A DNA stretch of 64,000 nucleotides. Source: DATBLE01 sp963734065. GTDB lineage: Bacteria > Actinomycetota > Thermoleophilia > Gaiellales > Gaiellaceae. Positions 56,028-64,000 of this stretch are shown one piece after another. Where the stretch lies: assembly GCA_963734065.1 (NCBI GenBank), contig CAVTFN010000005.1, positions 682,001 through 746,000 on the forward strand, in the 5' to 3' direction. Within the stretch, counting starts at the first letter, position 1; every line of letters starts with the position of its first letter. The notes beneath the pieces were generated by a model. It saw only the letters and a program-made list of their open reading frames with translations, made no database searches and had not been told where the DNA came from. Made by a program: the position numbers and the translations under genes.

Positions 56028-58790
56028 ATGGCGTCCACGAAGGCATCCACAGGTTTCGAGCACCCCACCGACGAGGTCGTGAACACGGTCGTGGAGGAGG
56101 GCGCCGACGTCGGCGTCGAGCGCTTCTTCACGATCACCGGCCGCGACCCGTTCGAGGAGGTCGAGTGGGAGCTCCGCGACGCCTTCATCCCGGGCAAGGA
56201 CAAGGCCGTCTTCGACCAGAAGGAGGTCGAGTTCCCGAAGTTCTGGTCGCAGACCGCGACGAACATCGTCGCGCAGAAGTATTTCCGCGGCAAGATGGGC
56301 TCCCCCGAGCGGGAGCGGAGCGTCAAGCAGATGATCGGCCGCGTCGTCGGCACGATCGGCGGCTGGGGTCGCGCGGGCGGCTACTTCGTCGACGACGAGG
56401 AGGCCGACACCTTCGAGGCGGAGCTGAAGGCGATCCTCGTCAACCAGTACGCCTCGTTCAACTCCCCCGTCTGGTTCAACGTCGGCTTCGAGGAGACGCC
56501 CCAGTGCTCCGCGTGTTTCATCCTCTCCGTCGACGACTCGATGGAGTCGATCCTCGACTGGATCCGCCGCGAGGGGATCATCTTCCGCGGCGGCTCGGGC
56601 GCCGGCGTCAACCTCTCGCACCTCCGCTCCTCCAAGGAGCAGCTCTCGAAGGGCGGCTACGCATCCGGGCCGGTCTCGTTCATGCGCGGCGCCGACGCCT
56701 CCGCGGGCACGATCAAGTCGGGCGGCAAGACGCGGCGCGCCGCGAAGATGGTCGTCCTCGACGTCGACCACCCCGACGTCGAGCACTTCATCTGGTGCAA
56801 GGCGCACGAGGAGGAGAAGGCGCGCGTGCTCGAGCAGGCCGGGTACGACATGGCCCTCGACTCCGAGCACTGGGCGTCGATCCAGTACCAGAACGCCAAC
56901 AACTCGGTTCGCGTGACGGACGCCTTCATGGAGGCGGCCGAGGCGGGTGCCGAATGGAACCTGACCGCACGCACCGACGGCAGCGTGGCCGAGACGGTCG
57001 ACGCGCGCGACCTCCTCCGCCAGATCGCGGAGGCGGCCTGGCGCTGCGCCGACCCCGGCGTGCAGTACGACACGACGATCAACTCGTGGCACACGAGCCC
57101 GAACTCGGGCCGGATCAACGCGTCGAACCCGTGCTCCGAGTACATGCACCTCGACAACTCGGCCTGCAACCTCGCGTCGCTCAACCTGATGAAGTTCCGC
57201 GGCGAGGACGGCGAGCTCGACGTCGAGGCGTTCCAGCATGCCGTCGACGTCGTCTTCCTCGCACAGGAGATCGTCGTCGGCTACTCGTCGTACCCGACGC
57301 CGGAGATCGAGGCGAACGCGAAGGCCTATCGCGAGCTCGGCCTCGGCTTCGCGAACCTGGGCGCGCTGCTGATGGCGCGCGGGCTGCCGTACGACTCGGA
57401 CGAGGGCCGGGCGTACGCGGCGGCGATCACCGCGCTGATGACCGGCCGCGCATATCGCAAGTCGGCGGAGATCGCGGCGCGGATGGGCCCGCACGCCGGC
57501 TACCAGCCGAACACGGCGGCGATGCTGGGCGTGATCGCGAAGCACCGCGCAGCGGTCGGCAACATCCAGCACGCCGATTCGGTTCCCGACGACCTGCTCG
57601 CTGCAGCGCGGCAGTCGTGGGACGACGCCCTGAACCTGGGCGAGGTCCACGGGTTCCGGAACGCGCAGGCGACCGTGCTCGCGCCGACCGGCACGATCAG
57701 CTTCATGATGGACTGCGACACGACCGGGGTCGAGCCCGACTTCTCGCTGGTCAAGTCGAAGCGGCTCGTCGGCGGCGGCGAGATCACGATCGTCAACAAG
57801 ACGGTGCCGATGGCGCTCGAGAAGCTCGGCCACACGCCGTCCGAGGTCGGCGAGGTGGTCGCGTACATCGACGAGCGGAACTCGATCGTCGGCGCGCCGT
57901 ACGTCAAGTCGGAGCACTACCCCGTCTTCGACTGCGCGATCGGCGACCGGGCGATCCACTACTCCGGTCACGTGAGGATGATGGGGGCGGTCCAGCCGTT
58001 CATCTCCGGCGCGATCTCGAAGACGGTCAACCTGCCCGAGCAGGTCACGGTCGACGAGGTCGCCCAGCTGATCGCCGACGCGTGGCGCCTCGGCGTGAAG
58101 GCGATCGCGATCTACCGCGACAACTGCAAGGTCGCGCAGCCGCTCTCGGGCAAGTCGGAGGGCGCGGTGCCGGCGGTGCCGCCGACGCCGCTCACCCAGC
58201 GCCGCCGCCTGCCGGAGGACCGCACCGAGATCGGCCGCAAGTTCCGCGTCGGCGACTACGAGGGCTACATCCACGTCGGCCTGTACGAGGACGGGAGCCC
58301 CGGCGACATCTTCGTCGACATCGCCAAGGACGGCACCACGATGGCCGGCCTGATGAACTCGCTGATGATCGCCGTCTCGATGGGCCTCCAGTACGGCGTC
58401 CCGCCGGAGGTCTACGTCTCGAAGCTCTCGCACATGCGCTTCGAGCCGTCCGGCCTGACGAACGACACCGACATCCGCGTTGCGAAGTCGATCGTCGACT
58501 ACATCTTCCGCTGGTTCGGCAAGAAGTTCCTCACGCCCGAGCAGCAGGAGGAGGCGGGGATCCTCTCGCCCGAGGTGAAGGCCCGCCTGGCCGAGCGGTA
58601 TGCGAACGGGAGCGCCCTGCCGGCTTCGGAACCGGGAGCCGTGGCGCAGGACTCACCTCCCCCTGGCCAGACCGCGCTGTTCAACTCGTGGGAGGACGCA
58701 GTCGAGTGCGCGAAGTGCGGCGGCCGAATGGTGCGCACGGGTTCCTGCTACACCTGCCGCGACTGCGGAACGAACACCGGCTGTAGCTGA
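56028..58790 (+). CDS. nrdJ: Class II adenosylcobalamin-dependent ribonucleotide reductase
   Basis: It reduces ribonucleotides to deoxyribonucleotides with B12 as radical source. ATG 56028 follows GGGAGGAAAGAG. Active-site features: TPQCSACFI (redox Cys and Cys pair region), NPCSEYMHLDNSACNLASLNL (the thiyl-radical NPCSE motif), GPTGTISFMMD-like APTGTISFMMDCDTTG. The C-terminal tail ends with a zinc-ribbon-like CAKCGGRMVRTGSCYTCRDCGTNTGCS supplying the re-reducing cysteines. 920 residues, typical for NrdJ of this type. A strong terminator follows. Confidence 0.96.
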   Translation: MASTKASTGFEHPTDEVVNTVVEEGADVGVERFFTITGRDPFEEVEWELRDAFIPGKDKAVFDQKEVEFPKFWSQTATNIVAQKYFRGKMGSPERERSVKQMIGRVVGTIGGWGRAGGYFVDDEEADTFEAELKAILVNQYASFNSPVWFNVGFEETPQCSACFILSVDDSMESILDWIRREGIIFRGGSGAGVNLSHLRSSKEQLSKGGYASGPVSFMRGADASAGTIKSGGKTRRAAKMVVLDVDHPDVEHFIWCKAHEEEKARVLEQAGYDMALDSEHWASIQYQNANNSVRVTDAFMEAAEAGAEWNLTARTDGSVAETVDARDLLRQIAEAAWRCADPGVQYDTTINSWHTSPNSGRINASNPCSEYMHLDNSACNLASLNLMKFRGEDGELDVEAFQHAVDVVFLAQEIVVGYSSYPTPEIEANAKAYRELGLGFANLGALLMARGLPYDSDEGRAYAAAITALMTGRAYRKSAEIAARMGPHAGYQPNTAAMLGVIAKHRAAVGNIQHADSVPDDLLAAARQSWDDALNLGEVHGFRNAQATVLAPTGTISFMMDCDTTGVEPDFSLVKSKRLVGGGEITIVNKTVPMALEKLGHTPSEVGEVVAYIDERNSIVGAPYVKSEHYPVFDCAIGDRAIHYSGHVRMMGAVQPFISGAISKTVNLPEQVTVDEVAQLIADAWRLGVKAIAIYRDNCKVAQPLSGKSEGAVPAVPPTPLTQRRRLPEDRTEIGRKFRVGDYEGYIHVGLYEDGSPGDIFVDIAKDGTTMAGLMNSLMIAVSMGLQYGVPPEVYVSKLSHMRFEPSGLTNDTDIRVAKSIVDYIFRWFGKKFLTPEQQEEAGILSPEVKARLAERYANGSALPASEPGAVAQDSPPPGQTALFNSWEDAVECAKCGGRMVRTGSCYTCRDCGTNTGCS

Positions 58791-58813
58791 GACCGACAAC
58801 GAACGCGTGGGCT

Positions 58814-58847
58814 GAGGGGGTCGCATCCGCGACCCCCTCGCGTTTTT
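58814..58847 (+). terminator. Strong intrinsic terminator after nrdJ
   Basis: GAGGGGGTCGC, loop ATCC, GCGACCCCCTC, then GCG and TTTTT: an 11-bp perfect stem followed by a T-run. It is the only classical Rho-independent terminator seen in the window. Confidence 0.92.
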
Positions 58848-58873
58848 GCACCGTCGCGGCGAGAATCGCGGCA

Positions 58874-59764
58874 ATGGATCGAGACGATGCGCTCAGAACA
58901 TCGTGCCGTCTGTCTCTGGACGTGCTGTGCGCGCAGTTCGGCGCCGACCTGCCGTATCGCAGCGGTCTCGACAGCGGCTTTCTCTATCGCGGTGAGCGAG
59001 TTCCGTTTCTCGCCCCAGCGAAGGGAATCTTCCGGGCGAGAGCCCAGCGAGGGGCTGCCGCTCTGTCGCTCAACACGTCGGTGAACTCTCCCTACGACGA
59101 TCTTGTCTTGGACGACGGCTTCGAGTACGCGTATCGGTCAGGGTCGCCAGACCAGCACGACAACAGGGCTCTCAGGGCTGCCTTCGAGCTGCAGGTGCCT
59201 CTGGTGTACTTCGTCGGCACGCGTCCGGGGTGGTATCGGCCCGTCTATCCGGTGTTCATCACGCATGACGATCGCCTGGGTGGGCGTGTGGTGATCTCGC
59301 CGGGGGCGATGATTGGCCCGCTCGACGAGCAGGAGGCGGTCGTGATCGCAAGCTCGGTCGAACGGAGATACGCCGTGCGCAACGTGAGAGCTCGACTGCA
59401 TCAGGCGCGATTCCGTGGGATCGTTCTACCGGCCTACGGCGATCGATGCACGATCTGCCGGCTCAAAGAGACCCGCCTGCTCGACGCAGCACACATCGTC
59501 GGCGACGTGCAACGAGAGGGCGAAGCGACGGTCACGAACGGACTCAGCCTCTGCTCGATCCACCACCGCGCGTACGACGAGAACCTCGTCGGCGTGTCGC
59601 CCGACTACCAGGTGCGTGTGTCGCGCCGGCCCTTGGAGGAGGACGACGGGCCGATGTTGGATGTCCTCAAGACGTTCGATCAGCAATCGATCCATCTCCC
59701 GGCACGCCTGGCTCACTATCCCGACCGAGAGCGTCTGGCAACGCGTTTCGAACGCTTCGAGTGA
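58874..59764 (+). CDS. HNH endonuclease, restriction-like
   Basis: The 296-residue protein has an N-terminal half (RSGLDSGFLYRGERVPFLAPAKGIFRARAQRGAAALSLNT ... DDGFEYAYRS ... LVYFVGTRPGWYRPVYPVFI) similar to the N-part of putative HNH restriction proteins (COG3440 type), and a C-terminal HNH: RCTICRLKETRLLDAAHIVGDVQREGEATVTNGLSLCSIHHRAYDENLVGV, with CxxC, the AHI catalytic His and the HHRAYD end. It may cut foreign or modified DNA. It stands alone, without a methylase or McrBC partner, and its GC content and codon use look slightly lower than its neighbours. Confidence 0.83.
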   Translation: MDRDDALRTSCRLSLDVLCAQFGADLPYRSGLDSGFLYRGERVPFLAPAKGIFRARAQRGAAALSLNTSVNSPYDDLVLDDGFEYAYRSGSPDQHDNRALRAAFELQVPLVYFVGTRPGWYRPVYPVFITHDDRLGGRVVISPGAMIGPLDEQEAVVIASSVERRYAVRNVRARLHQARFRGIVLPAYGDRCTICRLKETRLLDAAHIVGDVQREGEATVTNGLSLCSIHHRAYDENLVGVSPDYQVRVSRRPLEEDDGPMLDVLKTFDQQSIHLPARLAHYPDRERLATRFERFE

Positions 59765-59787
59765 CGGGTGCCAGCGCCGGGGGCCTC

Positions 59788-60324
59788 TTACAGCTCGCCC
59801 GGAGGCGCGAAGCGGTAGAACACCTGGCCCGCCTTCGCGAACACGCCGGGGACGAAGTCCTCGAGCGCACGGGCGTTCTCGAGGCCGCCGAGGCGGACGG
59901 GCTCGTACCCGGCGTCGCGGATGAGTTGCTCGGTCACCTCACGCGCGTCGTCGTCCGCCGCGTACAGACAGCTCGGCCGCACGCGCTGCGCCGCGACTTG
60001 CTCGTACAGCGTGGCGAAGTTCGCGTTGAACGCCTTCGCCGTCGGCCCGTTCGTGTGCGCCTTCACCTCGTGGGCGAACGACTCGTACTGCTCGTTCCGC
60101 CCGCCGAACGCGTTCGCCGAGTCGATCGCGACCTTCCCTCCGAGCCCCGTCACCTTTGCGAGCGCCTCCGAGATCGAGCCCGACGGGACGGCGACCAGGA
60201 CGACCTCGGCGTCCGACGCGTCCCCGCCCTCGCGCCCGAGGGTCGTCACCTCGTGGCCCGCCTGCTCCCAGAGCCGGGCCAGCCCGCCGCCGATGTTGCC
60301 CCTGCCGATGGTCGTGATCTTCAC
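59788..60324 (-). CDS. NADPH-dependent F420 reductase-like protein (NpdG family)
   Basis: GTG 60324 follows GGAGG and gives 178 residues. The N-terminal nucleotide motif is ITTIGRGNIGGGLARLWEQAGHEV; VLVAVPSGSISEALAKV and KAFNANFATLYEQV are also found in F420:NADP+ oxidoreductases and related ProC-like proteins. Such enzymes transfer hydride between NADPH and coenzyme F420 and fit an actinobacterium. Start is fixed by the ribosome-binding site; longer upstream reading is not needed. Confidence 0.83.
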   Translation of the reverse strand: MKITTIGRGNIGGGLARLWEQAGHEVTTLGREGGDASDAEVVLVAVPSGSISEALAKVTGLGGKVAIDSANAFGGRNEQYESFAHEVKAHTNGPTAKAFNANFATLYEQVAAQRVRPSCLYAADDDAREVTEQLIRDAGYEPVRLGGLENARALEDFVPGVFAKAGQVFYRFAPPGEL

Positions 60325-60578
60325 GGTGCGACCTCCCGCGGTCGGCCTCTCCCGGGCGACCTGACGGTAGCCGATCGAGGTGTGCAAACGCGCCGGTCGA
60401 TCGACGCGCCGAGCTCCCGAGGGGCCACGACTCCCGCCGACCTCTGTGTACGAGTTGTTGCACAAGCGTTTCACCTCCAGTCTCAGAGACTGGGTGCGAA
60501 ACGCCACGAGCTCGGACTAGCCTCTTTCGGCCACTGGCAAGGAGCCGCGCCCGCGTCGGGCACGGCCGCAGCGGCTCG
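60325..60578. other. 254-bp gap with repeat copy 2
   Basis: Upstream of the F420-reductase-like gene. Contains the 31-bp element at 60480-60510. No gene is supported. Confidence 0.6.
60480..60510. repeat. 31-bp palindrome-containing element, copy 2
   Basis: GTCTCAGAGACTGGGT, then GCGAAACG and CCACGAG; 28 of 31 bases equal the copy at 26115-26145. Including the preceding bases, CCAGTCTC-A-GAGACTGG is a perfect 8-bp palindrome around one base. Confidence 0.7.
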
Positions 60579-60740
60579 TCAGGTGTAGGAGCGGTCGTTC
60601 CACTTGATCCAGCCGACGATCGCGCCCGGCAGGCTGCAGAGCAGGACGACGAAGCCGATCACCACGTGGCCGGTGCCGAGCAGGATCCCGCCGGCGACGA
60701 GACACGCGACGAAGACGGCGAGTCCGATCAGGGCGCCCAT
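60579..60740 (-). CDS. 53-residue membrane protein
   Basis: ATG 60740 to TGA. The peptide has two helices: ALIGLAVFVACLVAGGILLG and VVIGFVVLLCSLPGAIVGWI, with a short charged C-terminus (KWNDRSYT). It is too short for many gene finders, but codon use is normal and the two-helix hairpin is convincing. It is divergent from the S4-domain gene. Function unknown. Confidence 0.72.
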   Translation of the reverse strand: MGALIGLAVFVACLVAGGILLGTGHVVIGFVVLLCSLPGAIVGWIKWNDRSYT

Positions 60741-60831
60741 GGGCGTGGGACCCTACTCGATCGTGCCCCGTGAGGAAACGTCGGGCTACTGCGAGAAGGG
60801 ACGCCTTCAGCCCGTCTGCGAACGTACCCCC

Positions 60832-61221
60832 GTGGACGCGGTGCGAGTCGACAAGTGGCTCTGGGCGGCGCGCTTCTTCAAGACGCGTGGCGCCGCCACC
60901 GAGGCCGTGCTCGGTGGGCACGTTCAGGTGAACGGCACGCGCGTGAAGCCTGCGCGCGACGTGGTCGTCGGCGACCGGCTCGAGGTCACCCGCGCGCAGG
61001 AGCGGTGGACGGTGGTCGTCACCGGCCTCGCCGACCGGCGCGGACCGGCCGGGGTCGCCGCGCTCCTCTACGAGGAGACCCCCGGCTCCGTCGAGGAACG
61101 ACGGCGCAGGCGCGAGGAGCGGCGGCTGGCCCGCCCGCTCGGCGCCGACCTCGCCGAACGGCCGACGAAGCGCGACCGCCGCCGCCTCGACGAACTCCGG
61201 CGCGCGCAGCGACGCCGTTGA
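60832..61221 (+). CDS. S4-domain RNA-binding protein (Hsp15-like)
   Basis: GTG 60832 (or 60841) starts the S4 domain at once: VRVDKWLWAARFFKTRGAATEAVLGGHVQVNGTRVKPARDVVVGDRLEV. A basic C-terminal tail follows (RRRREERRLARPLGADLAERPTKRDRRRLDELRRAQRRR). This domain order matches Hsp15/HslR-type proteins, which bind stalled 50S-tRNA complexes or rRNA. 129 residues. Confidence 0.88.
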   Translation: MDAVRVDKWLWAARFFKTRGAATEAVLGGHVQVNGTRVKPARDVVVGDRLEVTRAQERWTVVVTGLADRRGPAGVAALLYEETPGSVEERRRRREERRLARPLGADLAERPTKRDRRRLDELRRAQRRR

Positions 61222-61400
61222 CCCTCGCGAACGCGCCTCGTCCACGCGTACGGGCGCACGCTCCTCGACATGCACGAGCGCTGGCTCGACGAGGCCGAGA
61301 AAGAGCCGGGGCCTCGTGGGCGAGAGGCATAAGGCGGCCTCCGCCCCTTTGGGTCAGAGGCCTGACTGATACGGCGCGTGCCGCGCGCCTAGCCTCTATT

Positions 61401-62645
61401 TCATTTCAGCTGCCAGGCGTTGTCTCGCACGAGCGGCACCGTGGAGCCGCCGGCCTCGATGCCGTCCACCTCGACCTCGGGGCCGCCGATCATGAAATCC
61501 GTGTGGGCGCCGGACTGGTTGACGCCCATCGCTTCCAGGTCGACCTGCTCGGGATCGGCGCCGTCGAGGTCGACCGCGTGGAGGACGGCAGTCCCGAACG
61601 CGATGTGCGACGCCGCGTTCTCGTCCAGCAGGGTGCTCCAGAAGGTCAGCCCGCTCCGTCCGACGCGCGAAAGCTCGTCGACGAGCGCGACCTCGCCGAG
61701 ATACGAGGCGGCATCGTCGAGCGCCACCTCGGCCCGAACCGCCTCCGCGCCGGAGGACGCGTTCACGTCGGTGATCCGGCCGCCGGAGAAGGACATCTCC
61801 AGGTCGCGGACGACGATCCCGCTGACCAGGACCAGCGGACGCGTCGACCGCACCCGCCCCTCGGTGCGGCGCCGGTCGGGCGCCGTGAACACCTCTTCGG
61901 TCGGCAGGTTCGGGACGTAGAACTGACCCGACGCGGTTTCGGCGCCGGCCGCCATCCAGCGCGACTGCGGCATCAGCCCGACCGTCAGGTCGGTGCCGGG
62001 GCCGCGGAACCGAACTCCGTCGAGCCTGCGCTCGTTCAGCTGGGCCGCGCGGCTCATCAGCATCGCGACGTGCTCCTTCCAGGCCACAACGGGGTCGGTC
62101 TCGTCCAGGCGAACCGTCGCCCGGATCGCGTCCCAGAGGCGCTCGAGATCCGGCTCGCCGAACACTTGCCCCGCCCAGGCCGGGGTCGGAAACGCGACGA
62201 TCGTCCAGGGGATCTGACGGCGGTCGATCGCGGTCCAGATCGCCCGGCGGCGGTCCGGAACGCTCGACTCGACCACGCGCTTTGCATCGAGGCCCTCGAA
62301 GAGGTCGGGATCCGGCTCGCCGACGATGCTGACGAGCGCGGTCTCGCGCTGGGCCTCCTCCTCGACACGCTGCAGCATCCACGGCGGCGCCCAACCGACG
62401 GCTTCGTCGGAGGCGAGCTCGGCCCGTGCGCGCCGGACGTGACCGTCGGCGTACTCGACCTGGACGAGGCGCGCGCCCTCCTCGTAGGCGACCCTGGTCA
62501 TCGCCCGGACGAGCGGCGCGTGCTCGATCTCGCCGATGATCGTGACGTCCTGCCCCCGGCGGACGTTGATGCCGACCCGAACCGCGAGCCGGGCGTACTG
62601 CTCCAGCTCGGCGCTCCGATCGGCCCAGAACGCTTCGACGTCCAC
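61401..62645 (-). CDS. M29-family metallo-aminopeptidase
   Basis: The 414-residue protein has the N-terminal domain of leucyl/AmpS-type aminopeptidases (LAVRVGINVRRGQDVTIIGEIEHAPLVRAMTRVAYEEGARLVQVEYAD) and the metal-binding C-terminal motifs: NLPTEEVFTAPD (Glu ligand), LGEVALVDELSRVGRSGLTFWSTLLDENAASHIAFGTA (Glu, Asp, His), and SGAHTDFMIGG. GTG start. It releases N-terminal residues from peptides in the cytoplasm. It is divergent from the phosphoribosyltransferase with a 29-bp gap. Confidence 0.92.
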   Translation of the reverse strand: MDVEAFWADRSAELEQYARLAVRVGINVRRGQDVTIIGEIEHAPLVRAMTRVAYEEGARLVQVEYADGHVRRARAELASDEAVGWAPPWMLQRVEEEAQRETALVSIVGEPDPDLFEGLDAKRVVESSVPDRRRAIWTAIDRRQIPWTIVAFPTPAWAGQVFGEPDLERLWDAIRATVRLDETDPVVAWKEHVAMLMSRAAQLNERRLDGVRFRGPGTDLTVGLMPQSRWMAAGAETASGQFYVPNLPTEEVFTAPDRRRTEGRVRSTRPLVLVSGIVVRDLEMSFSGGRITDVNASSGAEAVRAEVALDDAASYLGEVALVDELSRVGRSGLTFWSTLLDENAASHIAFGTAVLHAVDLDGADPEQVDLEAMGVNQSGAHTDFMIGGPEVEVDGIEAGGSTVPLVRDNAWQLK

Positions 62646-62674
62646 GTCGCCGGGACGCTATCTAGAATCGACCG

Positions 62675-63178
62675 ATGGGAGACGAGATCGCCGGAACGCC
62701 CACCCAGGCACCACCGCGGGAGCAGATGAGCTGGGCGGATCTCGGCGAGGCGTCCCGCGAGCTGGCCTCGGCCATCGTCGACGACGGCTACGAGCCGGAC
62801 CTGATCCTGGGAATCGCCCGCGGCGGGCTGCTCGTCGCCGGCGCCCTCTCCTATGCGATCGGCGTGAAGAACACCTTCACGATGAACGTCGAGTTCTACA
62901 CGGGCGTCGACGAGCGCCTGCCCGTGCCGATGATCCTTCCGCCGGTCCCCGCGCTCGTCGACCTGCAGGACGCACGGATGCTGATCGCCGACGACGTCGC
63001 AGACACCGGCCAGACGCTCGCACTGGTCAAAGGGTTCTGCGCAGGACAGGTCGGCGAGGTGCGGACCGCGGTGCTGTACGAGAAGTCGCGGTCGATCGTC
63101 ACCTGCGACTACGTGTGGCGGCAAACCGAGCTCTGGATCGACTTCCCGTGGTCGTCCGAGCCGCCGCTCACAGCCTGA
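62675..63178 (+). CDS. Phosphoribosyltransferase (type I fold)
   Basis: The 167-residue protein has the PRPP-binding signature MLIADDVADTGQTLALVKGF. An N-terminal strand LILGIARGGLLVAGALSYAIGVKNTFTMNVEFY places it with the hypoxanthine/xanthine PRTase-like group. Substrate not determined; guanine, xanthine or hypoxanthine salvage is likely. It overlaps the convergent propeller-like gene by 11 bp. Confidence 0.88.
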   Translation: MGDEIAGTPTQAPPREQMSWADLGEASRELASAIVDDGYEPDLILGIARGGLLVAGALSYAIGVKNTFTMNVEFYTGVDERLPVPMILPPVPALVDLQDARMLIADDVADTGQTLALVKGFCAGQVGEVRTAVLYEKSRSIVTCDYVWRQTELWIDFPWSSEPPLTA

Positions 63179-64000
63179 GGAACGACCAGAAGCCGCCACG
63201 GCGCGACGTCACCCGCGAGACCCAGAACGTCGTCGTGTCGACGACGAACAGCGGCCGGGCGTGGAACGTCTGCAGGGTCAGGGATCCGGCTCGTTCGTCG
63301 AGCCGAAGCCGCACCATCGGGAGGATGTCCTGGACTCCCTTCCAGGGGATGCCGATGCAGATCGCGGTGCGCGCCGCCGCGTCCAGCGCGTGCACGAACG
63401 GGTAGCCGCCCGGCTGCTGGTAGAGCGTGTACACCCATCGTCCATCGGCGCTCGCCGTTCGCGTGACCGGTGTGCCGTGCATCAGCCACGACGCCTGGCG
63501 GCGGTCGGCGATCACGCGTGGGAGCAGCCGCCGAGCCGTGAGGTCGTAGGCGCGGACGCGATACGTGGTCACGTCCTTCGCCGAGGTGTGCTCGATCAGG
63601 TAGAGCGTCCCGCCGCCGGGCGAGAGCGCGTCGTACGAGAAGTCGCCCGGGAGCGTGATCCGGCGCCAGACCTTCAGGCTCTTCGTCGAGACGAGCAGGA
63701 AGCGCGACGTCGTCCGTAGCTGCCCGTACGTCTTCGGCGGATTCCAGCCGGCGAGCACGAGCAGCCGGCCGTCGCGGCTCAGGCCACCGGTGCTGCCGTC
63801 GTTCGCGACCATCGGGACGCCCCAGGAGCCGGCGACCGCACGCGAGCCCCATACTCGCCCGCTGGACCTGCTCACCGAGGCGATCACGGTCGCCCTGCCG
63901 CCGGGCAGCGTGACGTAGCGAAGCTGTTGTCCCGGAGCGGTGACGCCCGTCCAGCCCTGCATCACCCCGGGGTCGGGACCGCCCCCATCCGCGAGCGCCG
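63168..64000 (-). CDS. Secreted propeller-like protein, 5' end outside the window
   Basis: The frame is open to the window edge, continuing ALADGGGPDPGVMQGWTGVTAPGQQLRYVTLPGG, which looks like the mature start after a signal peptide, so the start codon lies beyond base 64000. Repeats of strand-loop units (GGLSRDGRLLVLAGWNPPK, DALSPGGGTLYLIEH, RTASADGRWVYTLYQQ, FVHALDAAARTAICIGIPW) fit a beta-propeller. No catalytic motif is visible. Family and function unknown. Confidence 0.75.
   Translation of the reverse strand, partial: ALADGGGPDPGVMQGWTGVTAPGQQLRYVTLPGGRATVIASVSRSSGRVWGSRAVAGSWGVPMVANDGSTGGLSRDGRLLVLAGWNPPKTYGQLRTTSRFLLVSTKSLKVWRRITLPGDFSYDALSPGGGTLYLIEHTSAKDVTTYRVRAYDLTARRLLPRVIADRRQASWLMHGTPVTRTASADGRWVYTLYQQPGGYPFVHALDAAARTAICIGIPWKGVQDILPMVRLRLDERAGSLTLQTFHARPLFVVDTTTFWVSRVTSRRGGFWSFLRL

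Noticed and set aside
55938..58433. An 831-codon minus-strand open frame
   Set aside because: Antisense to nrdJ, rich in Arg, Val, Asp and Leu with no domain; a product of GC codon bias.
61246..61333. A short coding-like stretch (RTLLDMHERWLDEAEKEPG)
   Set aside because: Only about 20 codons from the nearest ATG and no ribosome-binding site; could be a gene remnant but cannot be supported.

Overview
This 64 kb window is very GC-rich and densely packed with genes. It looks like chromosomal DNA of an actinobacterium, most likely class Thermoleophilia (Gaiellales/Solirubrobacterales type). That is inferred from gene content: a complete hopanoid operon, class II (B12-dependent) ribonucleotide reductase, ThyX, FolE2, ClpS, an F420-type NADPH reductase and GTG-rich starts. 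No rRNA, CRISPR array or intact transposase was found. One intact tRNA is present, tRNA-Thr(CGT).

Layout. 1-5.5 kb: end of a zinc-protease-like gene, two tandem solute-binding proteins, an Fpg/Nei glycosylase, a small histidine-kinase-like protein, folE2 and clpS. 5.4-12.3 kb: plsY (no canonical start), sodA, an ECF sigma/anti-sigma pair, thyX interrupted by a 338-residue intein, a DUF72 protein, a secreted hydrolase and a GH114-like protein. 12.3-20.1 kb: a kynureninase-like enzyme, a five-domain c-di-GMP protein, an SDR epimerase and a copper/membrane operon containing a CopC-CopD fusion. 20.2-27.8 kb: one tightly overlapping minus-strand operon for squalene and hopanoid synthesis (hpnC, hpnD, hpnE, shc, hpnH, hpnG), followed by ispH and a degenerate YjbQ-like gene. 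27.8-30.6 kb: an alcohol dehydrogenase, a secreted protein, an M28 peptidase and an NTF2-like protein.

31.5-46.3 kb is a genomic island. A 44-bp exact copy of the 3' part of tRNA-Thr(CGT) lies at 31508-31551 as a direct repeat of the intact tRNA at 46241-46313. A third, older 31-bp copy at 30623-30653 suggests an earlier insertion carrying only a GNAT gene. No integrase is visible. At least three island genes are broken: a membrane-domain paralogue, a ZIP metal transporter and a small transglutaminase-like gene. The island's intact core is an extracytoplasmic redox module. It has a two-component system, a small membrane protein, an ApbE flavin transferase, a ferric-reductase-like membrane protein, a NuoF-like iron-sulfur flavoprotein and a 3Fe-4S ferredoxin in one overlapping operon. 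Divergent from it is an 856-residue protein joining a b-type-cytochrome-like membrane domain to two beta-propellers, and a dihaem cytochrome c lies nearby. Paired GATGA direct repeats with 11-bp spacing at both operon promoters look like sites for the island's own response regulator.

46.3-64 kb: an orphan oligopeptide-binding protein with a divergent LysR regulator, holB, tmk, a LytR_C protein, an O-antigen-ligase-like protein with a TPR-like tail, a Gly-rich surface protein, nrdJ with a strong terminator, an HNH restriction-like protein, an F420-NADPH reductase, a 53-residue membrane protein, an S4 RNA-binding protein, an M29 aminopeptidase, a phosphoribosyltransferase and a propeller-like secreted protein cut by the window end. 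A 31-bp palindrome-containing repeat occurs both inside the hopanoid operon (26115) and at 60480. It is the best candidate for an undescribed regulatory or RNA element.
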